Part shown: positions 45,743-55,847 of the stretch, one piece after another
Position numbering within the stretch: the stretch's first letter is position 1
Layout: each line of letters opens with the position of its first letter
Assembly (NCBI RefSeq): GCF_014773385.1
Contig: NZ_JACXAI010000018.1
Coordinates: forward strand, 1-64,000
Direction: 5' to 3'
DNA: 64,000 bases
Source: Metabacillus arenae
GTDB lineage: Bacteria; Bacillota; Bacilli; Bacillales; Bacillaceae
Notes under the pieces: generated by a model
What the model was told of the DNA's origin: nothing
Seen by the model: the letters and a program-made list of their open reading frames with translations, nothing else
The model's database searches: none
Position numbers and translations under genes: made by a program

Positions 45743-45774
45743 AAAAAAACAACTACGAAAGTAGTGTTTTTTTA
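45743..45774. terminator. Isolated terminator-like hairpin between ctpB and swrA
   Basis: ACTAC-GAAA-GTAGT with an A-rich left side and T-rich right side (one bulged A). No gene ends next to it on either strand, so it may be a second ctpB terminator or part of the swrA leader. Confidence 0.5.
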
Positions 45775-45910
45775 TAATATTAACGTAAAAAATGTCATCA
45801 TTTCGAAATATATAGTAAATTAACAGTTCAGGCATCTTTTTTTTGAAAAAATGAAATGCTGCTAAAGAAAGAAAATAGAGCTGCTGCTCTAACAACATGC
45901 TTTAGACATT

Positions 45911-45918
45911 GGGGGGGG
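45911..45918 (+). promoter_or_regulatory. swrA: G8 homopolymer serving as the swrA ribosome binding site
   Basis: Eight consecutive G lie four bases before the TTG start of swrA. No other Shine-Dalgarno is visible. A change in tract length would change pairing and spacing. Confidence 0.6.
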
Positions 45919-45922
45919 AAAT

Positions 45923-46276
45923 TTGAAAAGGGTTAGTGTGATGAGAGAAGAAACCTATAGACATTTATTGGAACAATTCAAGATGTACACAGGGCCATCC
46001 ACTTATTCTAATGCTAAAATTCAAAAATGGCTGCAATTATTTTGTATGTACTTGGCTAACTATACATCAGTAAAAAATATTGCTGAAGTTGATAAGGATT
46101 TAGTAGAAGAATACTTTCACTATCTAACAAATAATTGGAAACGTCTTTCTCTTAATTTAACAGATATCAAACGTTCTATGCAGCTGATTGAAGAGCTGCT
46201 GGAAATAAAACTACATCCTTCGTTGTTGGATTTTTCTCTATCAAATACAAATTTGTGGCAAAATTTAAATAAATAA
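45923..46276 (+). CDS. swrA: SwrA, swarming motility regulator
   Basis: In B. subtilis SwrA works with DegU at the fla/che promoter to raise motility and swarming. This 117-residue protein, the same length, shares the pattern MKRxS..RE..Y..L.EQ with B. subtilis SwrA, then YLANYTSVKNI, and the nearly identical stretches NLTDIKRSM and DFSLSN. It lies between ctpB and minJ, as in B. subtilis. The TTG start at 45923 follows a run of eight G, which must act as the RBS. The coding region is intact, unlike laboratory B. subtilis where a poly-A frameshift disables it. Confidence 0.9.
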   Translation: MKRVSVMREETYRHLLEQFKMYTGPSTYSNAKIQKWLQLFCMYLANYTSVKNIAEVDKDLVEEYFHYLTNNWKRLSLNLTDIKRSMQLIEELLEIKLHPSLLDFSLSNTNLWQNLNK

Positions 46277-46371
46277 TAATGTTGGATTGATGATATCCAA
46301 CCCATTATTTTAATGATAAAATAGCTATACAAACTTGTTCGATAGAGAGCAGTCAAGGTGGTGGATGTGAC

Positions 46372-47559
46372 ATGATGATGGATTGGACAATTGAATTTCT
46401 AAAGGCAATTGGGCGTTTCTTTCTGCATCCATTGTTTTACTATTTTATCTTGGTGACGTTAGCTTATGGGTATTTTCGTATTAAAAGAGAGCGTAGATCC
46501 TTTCATGTAAGAGTAGAGGATATATATGATGAGATTCGCTTTACTTATTCAAAGGGTTTGCTTTCCGGTGTGATCCTTTCGGTGATTTTGTTTGCAGCAG
46601 GAGCAGCTCTTCCATTTGGAACAGTCGTGGTGCTAGCGCTCGTTACCTTTTTCCTTAGCTTGACATTTCGTGTTCGCTGGCTTTCAGCGGCCTTTTCATT
46701 GGGTTTTACATTTATAGTAAGCTACGTATTGATAAATCAAGAAAACTCATATATTGAACGTTTTTTTATCGATATCGAGAAAACAAATTTCTCCAGTTTA
46801 GCAATATTGGTAGGATTAGTATTAGTAGTAGAGGGAGTATTAGTTTATAGATCTGCCCATATTAAGACATCTCCATTTCTAAAAATAAGCACGCGAGGCC
46901 TCCCAATCGGAAATCATGTCTCAAATCGGACATGGATGCTGCCGTTGCTTTTTCTCGTACCAGGGGGTTCATTAACATCAATAGTTTCCTGGTGGCCGGT
47001 GCTGACAATTAATGGAGAACCATTCCTGCTCCTATTTATTCCGTTTTTCTTAGGATTCCATCAACGAGTTCAAGGCTCTCTTCCGCAGGAAAGCATTAAA
47101 ATAACGGCTAAAAGAATCAGTATTCTCGGTGCAATTACAACAGTTGTTGCTTGCTTTAGTATTATATGGACACCGCTCATGTTTGCAGCCATCGTTATTG
47201 CGATTATCGGAAGGGAATTTCTAACGATAAAACAAAGAATGAATGATGACTCGGCAGCCTTCTATTTCTCAAAAAGAGATGTTGGTCTAGTAGTATTAGG
47301 AACCCTTCCGAATTCTCCTGCACAAAAATTCAATCTCCAAGTGGGCGAAATCATTATGAAGGTGAATGGGATAAACGTAAAAACAGTAGAGGAATTTTAT
47401 GAAGCACTGCAAACATATGGTGCTTCTTGTAAACTGGAAATTGTCGGTCTAAATGGTGAAGTCCGTTTCGAAAAACGTGCATTTTATGAGAACGAACATC
47501 ATGAATTAGGGATTTTATTTGTAAGAGATGAGAAGAAGTGGGATACAGCGGCGGTATAA
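46372..47559 (+). CDS. minJ: MinJ, polar division-site determinant with PDZ domain
   Basis: Membrane protein that bridges DivIVA and MinD to place the division inhibitor; in B. subtilis it also influences swarming. About eight hydrophobic segments fill residues 10-290, followed by a cytoplasmic PDZ domain (about 295-375) with GLVVLGTLPNSPAQKFNLQV and GEIIMKVNGI. 395 residues is normal. The RBS is GGTGGTGG. Neighbours swrA and ctpB are as in B. subtilis. Confidence 0.92.
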   Translation: MMMDWTIEFLKAIGRFFLHPLFYYFILVTLAYGYFRIKRERRSFHVRVEDIYDEIRFTYSKGLLSGVILSVILFAAGAALPFGTVVVLALVTFFLSLTFRVRWLSAAFSLGFTFIVSYVLINQENSYIERFFIDIEKTNFSSLAILVGLVLVVEGVLVYRSAHIKTSPFLKISTRGLPIGNHVSNRTWMLPLLFLVPGGSLTSIVSWWPVLTINGEPFLLLFIPFFLGFHQRVQGSLPQESIKITAKRISILGAITTVVACFSIIWTPLMFAAIVIAIIGREFLTIKQRMNDDSAAFYFSKRDVGLVVLGTLPNSPAQKFNLQVGEIIMKVNGINVKTVEEFYEALQTYGASCKLEIVGLNGEVRFEKRAFYENEHHELGILFVRDEKKWDTAAV

Positions 47560-47909
47560 TTTATAGGAAACGAAAGTGGGTCCTGGCTGGAGAGACTTTA
47601 GAATGAGGCTAAGGTCTTTTCAAAGTTTTTAATATTATATTAGTCCCTCCTTCTATAAAATTTTAATTTATTTTCGTGGGAAATTAATAAAGGATTCTTT
47701 TGCTTTAGGCCTCTAACTGCAAAAGTCTATATCGATAAGTTTAAAACAAGTTGAAGAAAAATCATTGGTAACAACATTTCGTACCAAAAAAAGAGCCTGC
47801 AGATCGTATCAAATTTGACGAATCTGCAGGCTTTTTCTATAACATTTAGAAGAGAGGGCTCCTTATGTGAGAATAAGGGAATGCAACTGAGAATGAATTT
47901 TGAAATCTA
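47560..47909. other. Convergent gap between minJ and katA
   Basis: 350 bases with no gene seen. A strong hairpin near 47795-47836 serves katA. The left half is AT-rich without clear motifs. Confidence 0.45.
47795..47836. terminator. katA: Bidirectional terminator downstream of katA
   Basis: A perfect 10-bp stem GCCTGCAGAT (47795-47804) with ATCTGCAGGC (47822-47831). A runs on the left and T on the right serve katA on the minus strand and minJ on the plus strand. Confidence 0.88.
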
Positions 47910-49367
47910 TTAAACTTCCTGCGGAATTGTTAGACCTAAGCCATCTGCAACACGTTTCCCGTACTCTGGGTCTGCTTTATAAAAATGTCCAATTTGACGA
48001 AGTTTAATTTCATCATTTTCGACAGGCTTCATTGCACCGACAATTGTTTTGATTAAACGTGTACGCTCTTCCTGATCCATTAAGCGGTATAAGTCTCCAG
48101 CTTGAGTGTAGTGATCATTATGATCGTAAGCGACGCTGTCAGCTGAACCTGAGACTGGGTATGCGGCTTGTTTGTTTTGAGGTGATTCTGTCGGACCGCT
48201 ATGGCTGTTTGGTTCGTAATAAACTGAACCGCCGCCGTTGTTATCAAAGCGCATTTGACCGTCTCGCTGGTAGTTCTTCACGCTATTTCGCGGACGGTTG
48301 ATTGGCAATGCTTGATGATTCGCGCCTACACGATAACGATGTGCATCATGATAAGCGAACAAACGTCCTTGCAGCATCTTATCTGGTGATACATCAACAC
48401 CAGGGACTAATGTTCCAGGAGAGAAGGTTGCCTGTTCTACTTCCGCAAAATAATTTTCTGGATTACGGTCTAATACCATTCGGCCTACTTCAATTAGTGG
48501 ATAATCTTTTTGAGACCAAGTTTTAGTCACATCGAATGGGTCAAAACGATAAGTATCAGCATCTTCTAATGGCATGATTTGTACATACAGCTTCCATGCA
48601 GGGAAGTCGCCTTTTTCAATCGCATTAAATAAGTCCTCTGTATGATAATCAGGGTTTTCACCAGCGATTTGTGCGGCAACATCTTCTGTTAAATTTTGAA
48701 CACCTTGCTCTGTTTTAAAGTGATATTTAATCCAAACCCCGTCTCCATCAGCATTCGTCCATTTGAATGTATGGCTTCCGAAGCCATGCATATGACGGAA
48801 TGTTGCAGGAATACCGCGATCTCCCATCAAATAAGTAACTTGGTGTAGGGATTCAGGGGATAATGACCAGAAATCCCATACAGCATTCGGGTTTTTTAAA
48901 TGTGTTTGTGGATGTCGTTTTTGTGTATGAATGAAATCAGGGAATTTAATCGCATCACGAATAAAAAAGATTGGCGTGTTGTTCCCAACGATATCATAGT
49001 TACCTTCTTCTGTATAAAATTTGACAGCAAAACCGCGTGGATCTCGGACAGTATCAGCTGATCCATTTTCACCGGCAACTGTAGAAAAACGGATAAATAG
49101 CGGTGTACGTTTTCCTACTTCGGAAAGGAATTTTGCTTTTGTATATTTTGTTAGATCATTCGTGGCTTCAAAATAACCGTGCGCACCTGCACCTTTGGCA
49201 TGGACAACACGCTCAGGTACACGTTCTCTATTGAAGTGGGCTAATTTTTCAAGGAGGTGCACATCCTGAATTAAAGTAGGTCCTCTAGAACCAGCTGTAA
49301 TTGAGTTTTGATTGTCTCCAACCGGTGCTCCCCAGCTCGTAGTAAGCTTGTTCTTTTCATTGCTCAT
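47910..49367 (-). CDS. katA: Vegetative catalase KatA
   Basis: Haem catalase of the small-subunit clade that decomposes hydrogen peroxide. The distal His is in [20 protein letters not shown], and the proximal Tyr in [34 protein letters not shown] and an Asn in the distal pocket region ([18 protein letters not shown]) are also present. 485 residues is typical. The minus-strand RBS is GAGGTGA. A perfect PerR box lies 84-98 bases upstream, so expression should be peroxide-induced. Confidence 0.97.
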   Translation of the reverse strand: MSNEKNKLTTSWGAPVGDNQNSITAGSRGPTLIQDVHLLEKLAHFNRERVPERVVHAKGAGAHGYFEATNDLTKYTKAKFLSEVGKRTPLFIRFSTVAGENGSADTVRDPRGFAVKFYTEEGNYDIVGNNTPIFFIRDAIKFPDFIHTQKRHPQTHLKNPNAVWDFWSLSPESLHQVTYLMGDRGIPATFRHMHGFGSHTFKWTNADGDGVWIKYHFKTEQGVQNLTEDVAAQIAGENPDYHTEDLFNAIEKGDFPAWKLYVQIMPLEDADTYRFDPFDVTKTWSQKDYPLIEVGRMVLDRNPENYFAEVEQATFSPGTLVPGVDVSPDKMLQGRLFAYHDAHRYRVGANHQALPINRPRNSVKNYQRDGQMRFDNNGGGSVYYEPNSHSGPTESPQNKQAAYPVSGSADSVAYDHNDHYTQAGDLYRLMDQEERTRLIKTIVGAMKPVENDEIKLRQIGHFYKADPEYGKRVADGLGLTIPQEV

Positions 49368-49450
49368 TACAAAATCACCTCATATTTTAATAGAATAGCT
49401 TTCCTGCTAGATATAAGGATATCATTTCTCAATAAAAAATCAATACTTTT

Positions 49451-49465
49451 TTATAATTATTATAA
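49451..49465. promoter_or_regulatory. katA: PerR box upstream of katA
   Basis: TTATAATTATTATAA is a perfect 15-bp match to the PerR operator consensus TTATAATNATTATAA. It is located in the katA promoter region on the minus strand. Confidence 0.92.
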
Positions 49466-49489
49466 TTTAATATAAAATACAAATAATTT

Positions 49490-50230
49490 TTATTTAGTTG
49501 GAACTGAGACATCTGCATCTTCTCCGCTGTTGTAAAATTGCGGGACATCACCAGGCACATACATCATGCCGAGCGGAATAGAGGTTTTGACAGTGTCAGT
49601 ATCCGTGGCAAAAGGAATAATGACATTCACATCAACTATTAAATTCATCGATACTCTTATCCACGTATTATTAATGCCGACATTTTCATATTTTTCTTGA
49701 AGGTCAACATCGACATCTCCAATGGCTGATAATTTTACTGGAACCTTAGGACCTAACTGTGCTAATAAAACATTGTTAGTTGCGCGGCCTAAGGGAATCG
49801 AATACACAATACCATTTTCTAATTCTGGACCCACATCAATATTCTCAGGGAGGTCTAGTTCACTAAGACTGTCTGTTTCCATTCGTTTTAAATACTCCTG
49901 AACGCTGGCTACAGCACTTGAATGAATTGTATTATATACTTTTGGGTTAAAGCCAATCGTTTTGACATCACCTTTATTATTATAATTAATGTCAATTAAC
50001 TCATTCATATTTGTCCTTTCGATTGTATCTGCGACAGCGTAGTTGATCGCTGAGGTTGCTATTTTTTGTGTTTCTAAATTAGCAATCTCAAGTAAGGTAG
50101 GCTTGATTCCCTTATGAATAATCCATAAACTTTGTACTGTGAACAGGAGAAAGATGATAAATGAAAGCAATAAGCTTTGCATAAAAGATAAAGGCCCTTT
50201 ATGCCGGCGTATTCTTCGTTGTCTGAGCAT
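49490..50230 (-). CDS. yunB: Sporulation protein YunB
   Basis: A 246-residue single-pass membrane protein with the YunB pattern: basic N-terminus RRIRRHKGP, one helix (SLLLSFIIFLLFTVQSLWII), and an extracytoplasmic domain with INYAVADTIE and SIPLGRATNN, ending with PLGMMYVPGDVPQFYN. In B. subtilis yunB is in the sigma-E regulon and is needed for proper sporulation. The ATG at 50230 has AAGGAGG eight bases upstream and is preferred over the ATG at 50251. Its presence supports an endospore-forming host. Confidence 0.88.
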   Translation of the reverse strand: MLRQRRIRRHKGPLSFMQSLLLSFIIFLLFTVQSLWIIHKGIKPTLLEIANLETQKIATSAINYAVADTIERTNMNELIDINYNNKGDVKTIGFNPKVYNTIHSSAVASVQEYLKRMETDSLSELDLPENIDVGPELENGIVYSIPLGRATNNVLLAQLGPKVPVKLSAIGDVDVDLQEKYENVGINNTWIRVSMNLIVDVNVIIPFATDTDTVKTSIPLGMMYVPGDVPQFYNSGEDADVSVPTK

Positions 50231-50443
50231 GACTGTCCTCCTTCCATTCATGTGTATGCAAGCTGTTTAGCTAATTTGCTAAAAAGACGAAAATCGGAAT
50301 TGTAAAAAGATTTATCTTGTATGAAATATTTATTACAGAAGGCGAAGATTGATTGTGTTCTGGCAAAGAAAGGCATATAATTTCATTATAATTGTCAAAG
50401 CTTATTTCATTTCTTGAGTGGATAGAGAGAAAGGAGAACGCTC

Positions 50444-51595
50444 ATGAAGCCAGAGAATACTAGAGTAGGTATTTTTAGAAAATTCATTTTAAATAATAAA
50501 TTTGTTTTATTCTTATTAGTTACATTATTGATCGGATTGAACATTCTCGTTTTTATGAAAGTATCTTTTATTTTTACACCTATAACAGTTTTGATAAAAA
50601 CTGTTTTACTTCCAATATTACTGGCAGCAGTGGTTTATTACCTATTAAATCCAATTGTTGATTTCCTGGAGAGGAAGGGAGTTAGAAGAGTATACTCGAT
50701 TCTCCTGCTGTTTGTTTTAATTATTGGGATACTGACAATTCTAATTGTGTCTGTCATTCCATTTTTGCGTGAGCAAGTGATGAGTTTAATTGCTCGATTC
50801 CCCCAGTATGCGAAGGATGTTGAATTATTAGTTAAACAGGTTGTTGGTAGTGACTTTGTCAATCAGGCTCAAAAAACGTTGAATATAAATGTAGCAGATC
50901 TTTCTAAGCAAATCTCGGACCAGGCGACAAAAATAATAGATAATACTTTTACAGGCTTAGGAAATATTGTCGGAGCAGTAAAGGACTTTATTTTAGCCCT
51001 CATTACGCTCCCATTTATTTTGTTCTATTTATTAAAGGATGGGAAAAAACTACCTAAGTTCATTCTAAAGTTTCTGCCAATCTCGCTGCGTAACTCTACA
51101 TATACTGTTATGCAGGAAATGAATTTTCAAATCAGCTCCTATATTAGAGGTCAGATTATCGTCAGTTTTTGTATCGGAATCTTGATGTATATCGGATTTT
51201 TGATTATTGGTTTGGATTATGCTTCATTGCTTGCGCTGATTGCTGCTTGTACAGCTATTGTTCCATATTTGGGACCTGCAATTGCGATTACTCCGGCGCT
51301 AATTATCGCGATTGTCACATCACCATTTATGCTGCTTAAATTAATAATCGTGTGGACGGTTGTCCAATTAGTAGAAGGAAAATTCATCTCTCCACAAATT
51401 ATGGGACGGACGCTTCATATACACCCGATAACAATTATTTTCGTGATTCTGACTGCAGGTAATCTATTTGGAGTTATTGGAATTATATTGGCCGTTCCCG
51501 GCTATGCCGTTCTAAAAGTCATCGCAACCCACCTATTTGAGTGGGTTAAAATGAGAAGCAACCTATACGATCAGCGTAAGGATCCAGTAGAATAA
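50444..51595 (+). CDS. AI-2E family transporter (PerM/YtvI type)
   Basis: A 383-residue membrane protein with seven to eight helices of the AI-2 exporter (PF01594) superfamily. Some members export autoinducer or act as ion/proton antiporters, so the substrate is open. Typical features are [18 protein letters not shown], a central amphipathic loop, LGLDYASL-type [20 protein letters not shown] and the C-terminal [20 protein letters not shown]. The RBS is AAAGGAG. It is monocistronic with a terminator downstream. Confidence 0.88.
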   Translation: MKPENTRVGIFRKFILNNKFVLFLLVTLLIGLNILVFMKVSFIFTPITVLIKTVLLPILLAAVVYYLLNPIVDFLERKGVRRVYSILLLFVLIIGILTILIVSVIPFLREQVMSLIARFPQYAKDVELLVKQVVGSDFVNQAQKTLNINVADLSKQISDQATKIIDNTFTGLGNIVGAVKDFILALITLPFILFYLLKDGKKLPKFILKFLPISLRNSTYTVMQEMNFQISSYIRGQIIVSFCIGILMYIGFLIIGLDYASLLALIAACTAIVPYLGPAIAITPALIIAIVTSPFMLLKLIIVWTVVQLVEGKFISPQIMGRTLHIHPITIIFVILTAGNLFGVIGIILAVPGYAVLKVIATHLFEWVKMRSNLYDQRKDPVE

Positions 51596-51644
51596 AGACA
51601 GCATAGGCGCTTGGAACTGCCTCGGACTACAGATGAATGTTGAG

Positions 51645-51689
51645 CACCCCTTGAATCGTTTAATAATGCGATGAAGGAGGTGTTTTTTT
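51645..51689 (+). terminator. Terminator of the AI-2E transporter gene
   Basis: CACCCCTT (51645-51652) pairs with AAGGAGGTG (51674-51682, one bulge), followed by seven T. Confidence 0.7.
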
Positions 51690-51868
51690 CTATAAAAAAA
51701 TGGGTTTATTCTGCGATTGGAAATAGATTAAAATCTTTTGACTCGAATGAATTGAAAAACATACCTTTTTCTAGTAATCTTTATCAATGTAAGAGTATTG
51801 TTAAGAATGTGTAAATATATTGTAAAAACTCACCTTTCACCATAAAACTCGCTGCTTCAGGAGGGCAT

Positions 51869-53767
51869 ATGCTTAGTCACTTGTTAAAAAAATATTCTTT
51901 TTTATTTTTAGCCGTGTTTTTGATGTGGATGAAGACGTACGCAGTTTATTTAACCGGCTTTGATATGAAAATAGAAAACTTACTGCAAGCCTTTATCTTA
52001 TTTTTGAATCCGCTCAGCTTTTTTTTGCTGACATTCGGATTCAGTTTATTTATGAAGGAAAGAAAAAGAAACATTTTTATTATTTTTATGAGCGCCATCT
52101 TTACGATTGTTCTCATCGCAAATATGATTTTTTACGATTTTTATAATGACTTTTTAACCATTCCGGTCCTATTTCAATCGAGTAATATGGGGGATTTAGG
52201 CAGCAGTATTCTGGAATTGGTCAAGCCTCAATATTTTCTATTTTTTATTGATGTGGCAATATTAGCTTGGTTTGCCAGGCAACGAAAAAACATAGAAATG
52301 AAAGTGACATTAAAAGAAAAAAAGGCATACTTTCTTTTGGTTGGGATCCTATTTATGTTCAACTTAGGACTTGCAGAAGCTGAAAAACCACAATTGTTAG
52401 CTAGATCTTTTGACCGTGAAATGCTTGTCAAGAATATTGGAATGTTTAACTTTCATATTTATGATTCTATTCAACAAACACAAACAACTGCCCAAAGAGC
52501 ACTTGCTGACAGCAATAGATTAACAGAAATTGAGAACTATATTAAATCAAACAAAACAGAGCCTAAGGAAGATAAGTTCGGCATAGCAGAAGGCAGAAAT
52601 GTTATTTTCGTGACACTTGAATCCACACAAAGCTTCGTTGTCGATAGAAAAATCAATGGACAGGAGATTACTCCTTTTCTTAACGATTTTATTAAGGAAA
52701 GCTATTACTTTAAGAATTTCTATCACCAGACAGAGCAAGGAAAAACCTCTGACTCAGAGTTTCTTGTAGCGAATTCATTATATCCTTTAGCAAGAGGTGC
52801 AGTGTTTTTTACTCATAGCAACAATAAGTATTACTCAACACAGGAAATATTAAAGGAAAAAGGCTACTATTCTGCCACTTTTCATGCCAATAATTCTAGT
52901 TTTTGGAATCGTGATCAGATGTATAAGTCTTTTACAGTGGATGAATTTATAGATGTCGATCGGTATGATGTGAACGAAGAAAATTCGATCGGGTGGGGGT
53001 TAAATGATATAGAGTATTTTGAACAGTCTGTTGACATGATGAAGGATCTCCCTCAGCCGTTCTATAGTTATTTTATAACGCTAACGAACCATTTTCCGTT
53101 TGAATTAGAGGAAGAAGATCGTTTAATTGACGAATACACCTCTAAAAGTAAGATATTGAATCAATATATCCAAACTGTCAGATATCAAGATGAAGCTTTA
53201 AAGAGATTTATCGAAAAGTTAAAAAGTGAAGGATTGTATGAGAATTCTATCATCTTATTTATGGGAGACCATTATGGAATTTCCGAAAATCACAATGAAG
53301 CAATGGCAGAGCTGCTAGGGAAAGAAGAGATCACTCCTTATGAAAATACCCAGCTTCAGCGCGTGCCTTTTCTCATCCATATGCCAGGGATAACAGATAA
53401 GAATCCTGAAATCTTTACACAGGTTTCCGGACAAATTGACATAAAACCAACCCTTTTGCATCTGCTGGGTGTAAACACAGATAACATCATTCATTTCGGC
53501 AGCGATTTATTTTCTGACGATCACACTCCATTTACCGTTTTGAGGAATGGCAATTTCATTACACAGGAATATATTTCTGTTTCAGGAATTTGCTATGAGC
53601 GGGAAACAGGAGAAGTTGTTGAAGAGAATGAAGTCTGCTCAAAATATGATGATAAGGCAGATAAAGAACTAACATATTCTGATCGAATAATATATGGAGA
53701 TTTATTAAGGTTCTATAACAAAGAAAAAAAGCAAGTTATCAAAGATGATGAAAGCATGAGAAATTAA
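51869..53767 (+). CDS. LtaS-like polyglycerolphosphate lipoteichoic acid synthase
   Basis: Membrane enzyme that polymerises or primes glycerol phosphate from phosphatidylglycerol outside the cell. Five N-terminal helices (residues 1-175) are followed by a sulfatase-fold extracellular domain. The nucleophile is Thr293 in [15 protein letters not shown]-type [11 protein letters not shown] supplies metal-binding Glu, and FMGDHYG and TNHFPF are conserved. It lacks the usual LESLQ sequence, having LESTQ, so it may be a YqgS/YvgJ-type paralogue rather than the main LtaS. The RBS AGGAGGG is close to the ATG. The terminator stem overlaps the last codons. Confidence 0.9.
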   Translation: MLSHLLKKYSFLFLAVFLMWMKTYAVYLTGFDMKIENLLQAFILFLNPLSFFLLTFGFSLFMKERKRNIFIIFMSAIFTIVLIANMIFYDFYNDFLTIPVLFQSSNMGDLGSSILELVKPQYFLFFIDVAILAWFARQRKNIEMKVTLKEKKAYFLLVGILFMFNLGLAEAEKPQLLARSFDREMLVKNIGMFNFHIYDSIQQTQTTAQRALADSNRLTEIENYIKSNKTEPKEDKFGIAEGRNVIFVTLESTQSFVVDRKINGQEITPFLNDFIKESYYFKNFYHQTEQGKTSDSEFLVANSLYPLARGAVFFTHSNNKYYSTQEILKEKGYYSATFHANNSSFWNRDQMYKSFTVDEFIDVDRYDVNEENSIGWGLNDIEYFEQSVDMMKDLPQPFYSYFITLTNHFPFELEEEDRLIDEYTSKSKILNQYIQTVRYQDEALKRFIEKLKSEGLYENSIILFMGDHYGISENHNEAMAELLGKEEITPYENTQLQRVPFLIHMPGITDKNPEIFTQVSGQIDIKPTLLHLLGVNTDNIIHFGSDLFSDDHTPFTVLRNGNFITQEYISVSGICYERETGEVVEENEVCSKYDDKADKELTYSDRIIYGDLLRFYNKEKKQVIKDDESMRN

Positions 53768-53783
53768 CCCTCATGCTTTTTTC
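53753..53783 (+). terminator. Terminator overlapping the end of the LtaS-like gene
   Basis: AGCATGAG (53753-53760, coding) pairs with CTCATGCT (53770-53777), followed by T residues. The left arm is inside the last codons. Confidence 0.88.
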
Positions 53784-53853
53784 TATACTATTTTTCAATT
53801 TAATACCTTAACTAACTTAGTTTTAAAAACATACTATTTATTTTCCGGGAATT

Positions 53854-53884
53854 ATGTTAACTTATTGTTAATAAAAGTTTACAA
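53854..53884. promoter_or_regulatory. bioY: BirA operator upstream of bioY
   Basis: ATGTTAAC (53854-53861), 15 bases, GTTTACAA (53877-53884). The half-sites and the 15-base gap match the Bacillus BirA operator pattern TTGTTAAC-N15-GTTAACAA with two mismatches. It ends 14 bases before the bioY start, so biotin repression is expected. Confidence 0.75.
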
Positions 53885-53898
53885 AAGGGGTTAATGAA

Positions 53899-54468
53899 GT
53901 GGAAAAGGGTAGAAAGAGTTTACGAATGATGATATTGTGTGCAATGTTTGCGGCTGTCACAGCTATTCTTGCCCAGCTTGAAATTCCTCTCCCGATTGTT
54001 CCAATAAGTGGACAAACACTAGCAGTCGGGATTACGGCCACAATTTTGGGCAGCAGGTACGGGGCTCTTGCAATGGTCTGTTATATGGCACTAGGTGCAA
54101 TTGGTTTGCCAGTTTTCGCTGAGGCTAAAGGGGGTCTGGCAATCCTAATCGGTCCCACAGGGGGATATATAATCGGCTTTATATTAGCTGCATATTTTAC
54201 TGGTCTTATTTTAGAAAAAACTATGCACACCTTTGCAATGGCGCTTGTCGCTAACGTTGTCGGAATGATTGTAACCCTGATTTGCGGAACGATTCAATTG
54301 AAAATTGTATTAAGTTTGTCATGGCCTGAAGCTATGGCAGCTGGTGTGTACCCTTTTATCGTTGTCGGCTTAATCAAAGCATTCTTGGCAAGCTGGATCG
54401 GAATTGAAGTTCGCAAGCGCCTCATTCATGCAAGACTGTTAAATCAAGTTGAAGAAGCATCTGCTTAA
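53899..54468 (+). CDS. bioY: BioY biotin uptake protein (ECF S component)
   Basis: Membrane substrate-binding subunit for biotin of an energy-coupling factor transporter. The 189-residue protein has six helices and the BioY hallmarks LPIVPISGQTLAVGI, ARYG-type SRYGALAMVCYMALGAIGLP and GPTGGYIIGFILAAY. Start is GTG with AGGGG upstream. A BirA operator directly in front indicates biotin control. A terminator lies about 120 bases downstream. Confidence 0.95.
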   Translation: MEKGRKSLRMMILCAMFAAVTAILAQLEIPLPIVPISGQTLAVGITATILGSRYGALAMVCYMALGAIGLPVFAEAKGGLAILIGPTGGYIIGFILAAYFTGLILEKTMHTFAMALVANVVGMIVTLICGTIQLKIVLSLSWPEAMAAGVYPFIVVGLIKAFLASWIGIEVRKRLIHARLLNQVEEASA

Positions 54469-54588
54469 TGCAACCTCAAAAAGAGAAGAGCTCGTTTATC
54501 GCCATATGTACGAGATAGAGCGAATGAGGCAACACGAAAAGTGTCTGCGATAATAATAGTCCACTGAAGCTGCACAACCTTACATTAG

Positions 54589-54624
54589 AAGGATTTCTTC
54601 TTTTATCAGAAGAATTCCTTTTTT
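54589..54624 (+). terminator. bioY: bioY terminator
   Basis: A 12-bp stem with one mismatch, AAGGATTTCTTC (54589-54600) with GAAGAATTCCTT (54609-54620), followed by six T. Confidence 0.85.
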
Positions 54625-54675
54625 AATTACCTTTATTATGATAGGTTTGAATATATACGTGTAAAAAGGATTTTA

Positions 54676-54915
54676 TTGGGAGGCGAACTTAAGATTTATT
54701 GTCTGGAAGAATATATAAAAGTTCAATGTCCCATGTACCTCTATATTGTAGCGGAGACTTTGTTAGCAGCTGGAAATTGTCGATATGAACCAGCTAATTT
54801 TAAATGCTGCGAACCACTGAAATTAGGATTTGATTCGCCAAACCTAGTGATCTATTTTGCAAGAATCCCCCTTTGTAAAACAAAAGCCGACACAGAAATT
54901 ATGCTTTTTTCATAG
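54676..54915 (+). CDS. Possible small cysteine-rich protein (uncertain)
   Basis: An open frame of 79 codons just upstream of the Nudix gene. Its protein has five or six cysteines (CLEEY, QCP, GNC, KCC, PLC) and no recognised family. A GGGAGG lies at its 5' end but overlaps the TTG that would start the frame, so any real start would be a rare codon further in. Spacing of 34 bases to the Nudix gene is compatible with an operon. It may equally be chance open sequence. Confidence 0.3.
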   Translation: MGGELKIYCLEEYIKVQCPMYLYIVAETLLAAGNCRYEPANFKCCEPLKLGFDSPNLVIYFARIPLCKTKADTEIMLFS

Positions 54916-54949
54916 AATAAATCGAAAACTAGAATAGAGGGTTGATACA

Positions 54950-55567
54950 TTGGGTAATCAATGGTTAGAGTGGGCAAGAAGAATTCAGGCGATTTCTCAG
55001 GCTGGATTAACTTTTTCAAAGGATATCTATGATATTGAACGTTATGAAGAATTAACAGAAATTAGTGCAGAAATTCTGCAAGCACATACTGAAGTTGAAA
55101 TAGAGAAGGTCAAACAGTTATTTAGCAAGGAGAAAGGCTACCAAACTCCTAAAATAGATGTAAGAGCAGCTGTATTCAAAGATTCAAGGATTTTGCTCGT
55201 TAAGGAAAAAAAGGATCAAAAATGGGCACTACCAGGCGGATTTTGCGAAGTTGGCCTTTCTCCTTCTGAAAATATCAAGAAAGAAGTTGAAGAAGAGTCT
55301 GGATTTCTAGTGCAGCCCATAAAGCTTCTAGCTGTTTTAGATATGAACAAGCACCCCCATCCCCCGCAGCTCTATCATTATTATAAATTATTTATACAAT
55401 GTCAGATCATTGGCGGAGCAGCAGAGACTGGAATTGAAACAAATGATGTGAAATTTTTCTCTCAACAGGAATTACCTGCATTGTCCCAGGCAAGGAATAC
55501 TGAGTCACAGATCAACATGCTTTTCGATCACTTATTAGATCCTTCTATGCCTGTTTGCTTAGATTGA
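54950..55567 (+). CDS. Nudix hydrolase with N-terminal Nudix_N domain (ADP-sugar type)
   Basis: A 205-residue soluble hydrolase of nucleoside diphosphate derivatives, similar to YjhB-type ADP-ribose pyrophosphatases. An N-terminal helical Nudix_N domain (QWLEWARRIQAISQAGLTFS) precedes the Nudix fold with KWALPGGFCEVGLSPSEN and KEVEEESGF. The Nudix box is atypical: the first Glu of GX5EX7REUXEEXGU is Leu and the Arg is Lys, while the metal-binding EEE remains. Start is TTG with AGAGGG upstream. A hairpin terminator follows. Confidence 0.85.
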   Translation: MGNQWLEWARRIQAISQAGLTFSKDIYDIERYEELTEISAEILQAHTEVEIEKVKQLFSKEKGYQTPKIDVRAAVFKDSRILLVKEKKDQKWALPGGFCEVGLSPSENIKKEVEEESGFLVQPIKLLAVLDMNKHPHPPQLYHYYKLFIQCQIIGGAAETGIETNDVKFFSQQELPALSQARNTESQINMLFDHLLDPSMPVCLD

Positions 55568-55569
55568 AC

Positions 55570-55607
55570 GAGGATGTCTCCAGTGGCTGGTACATCCTCT
55601 ATTTTTT
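55570..55607 (+). terminator. Nudix gene terminator
   Basis: GAGGATGT (55570-55577) and ACATCCTC (55592-55599) form a perfect 8-bp stem followed by TATTTTTT. Confidence 0.85.
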
Positions 55608-55847
55608 AGTCGAAATAAAGGAGTCTAAGTACAGCAATACCTATTATCCACACTTTTATACGACGTTAAAATATAATACATTCTAATTTCCCGGGCAATT
55701 TGACAAATATTTTTCAGCAGCAGGGAGAAACAGCTCGAAAAAATACTTAAGAGGAAAGTGTTAGATAAGCAAAATTTCGATTCGTTTATCCATAAATGAA
55801 AATAAGCCGCCAGGTAAATGACAGCCTATTTTTAAAATTTCTTACAT

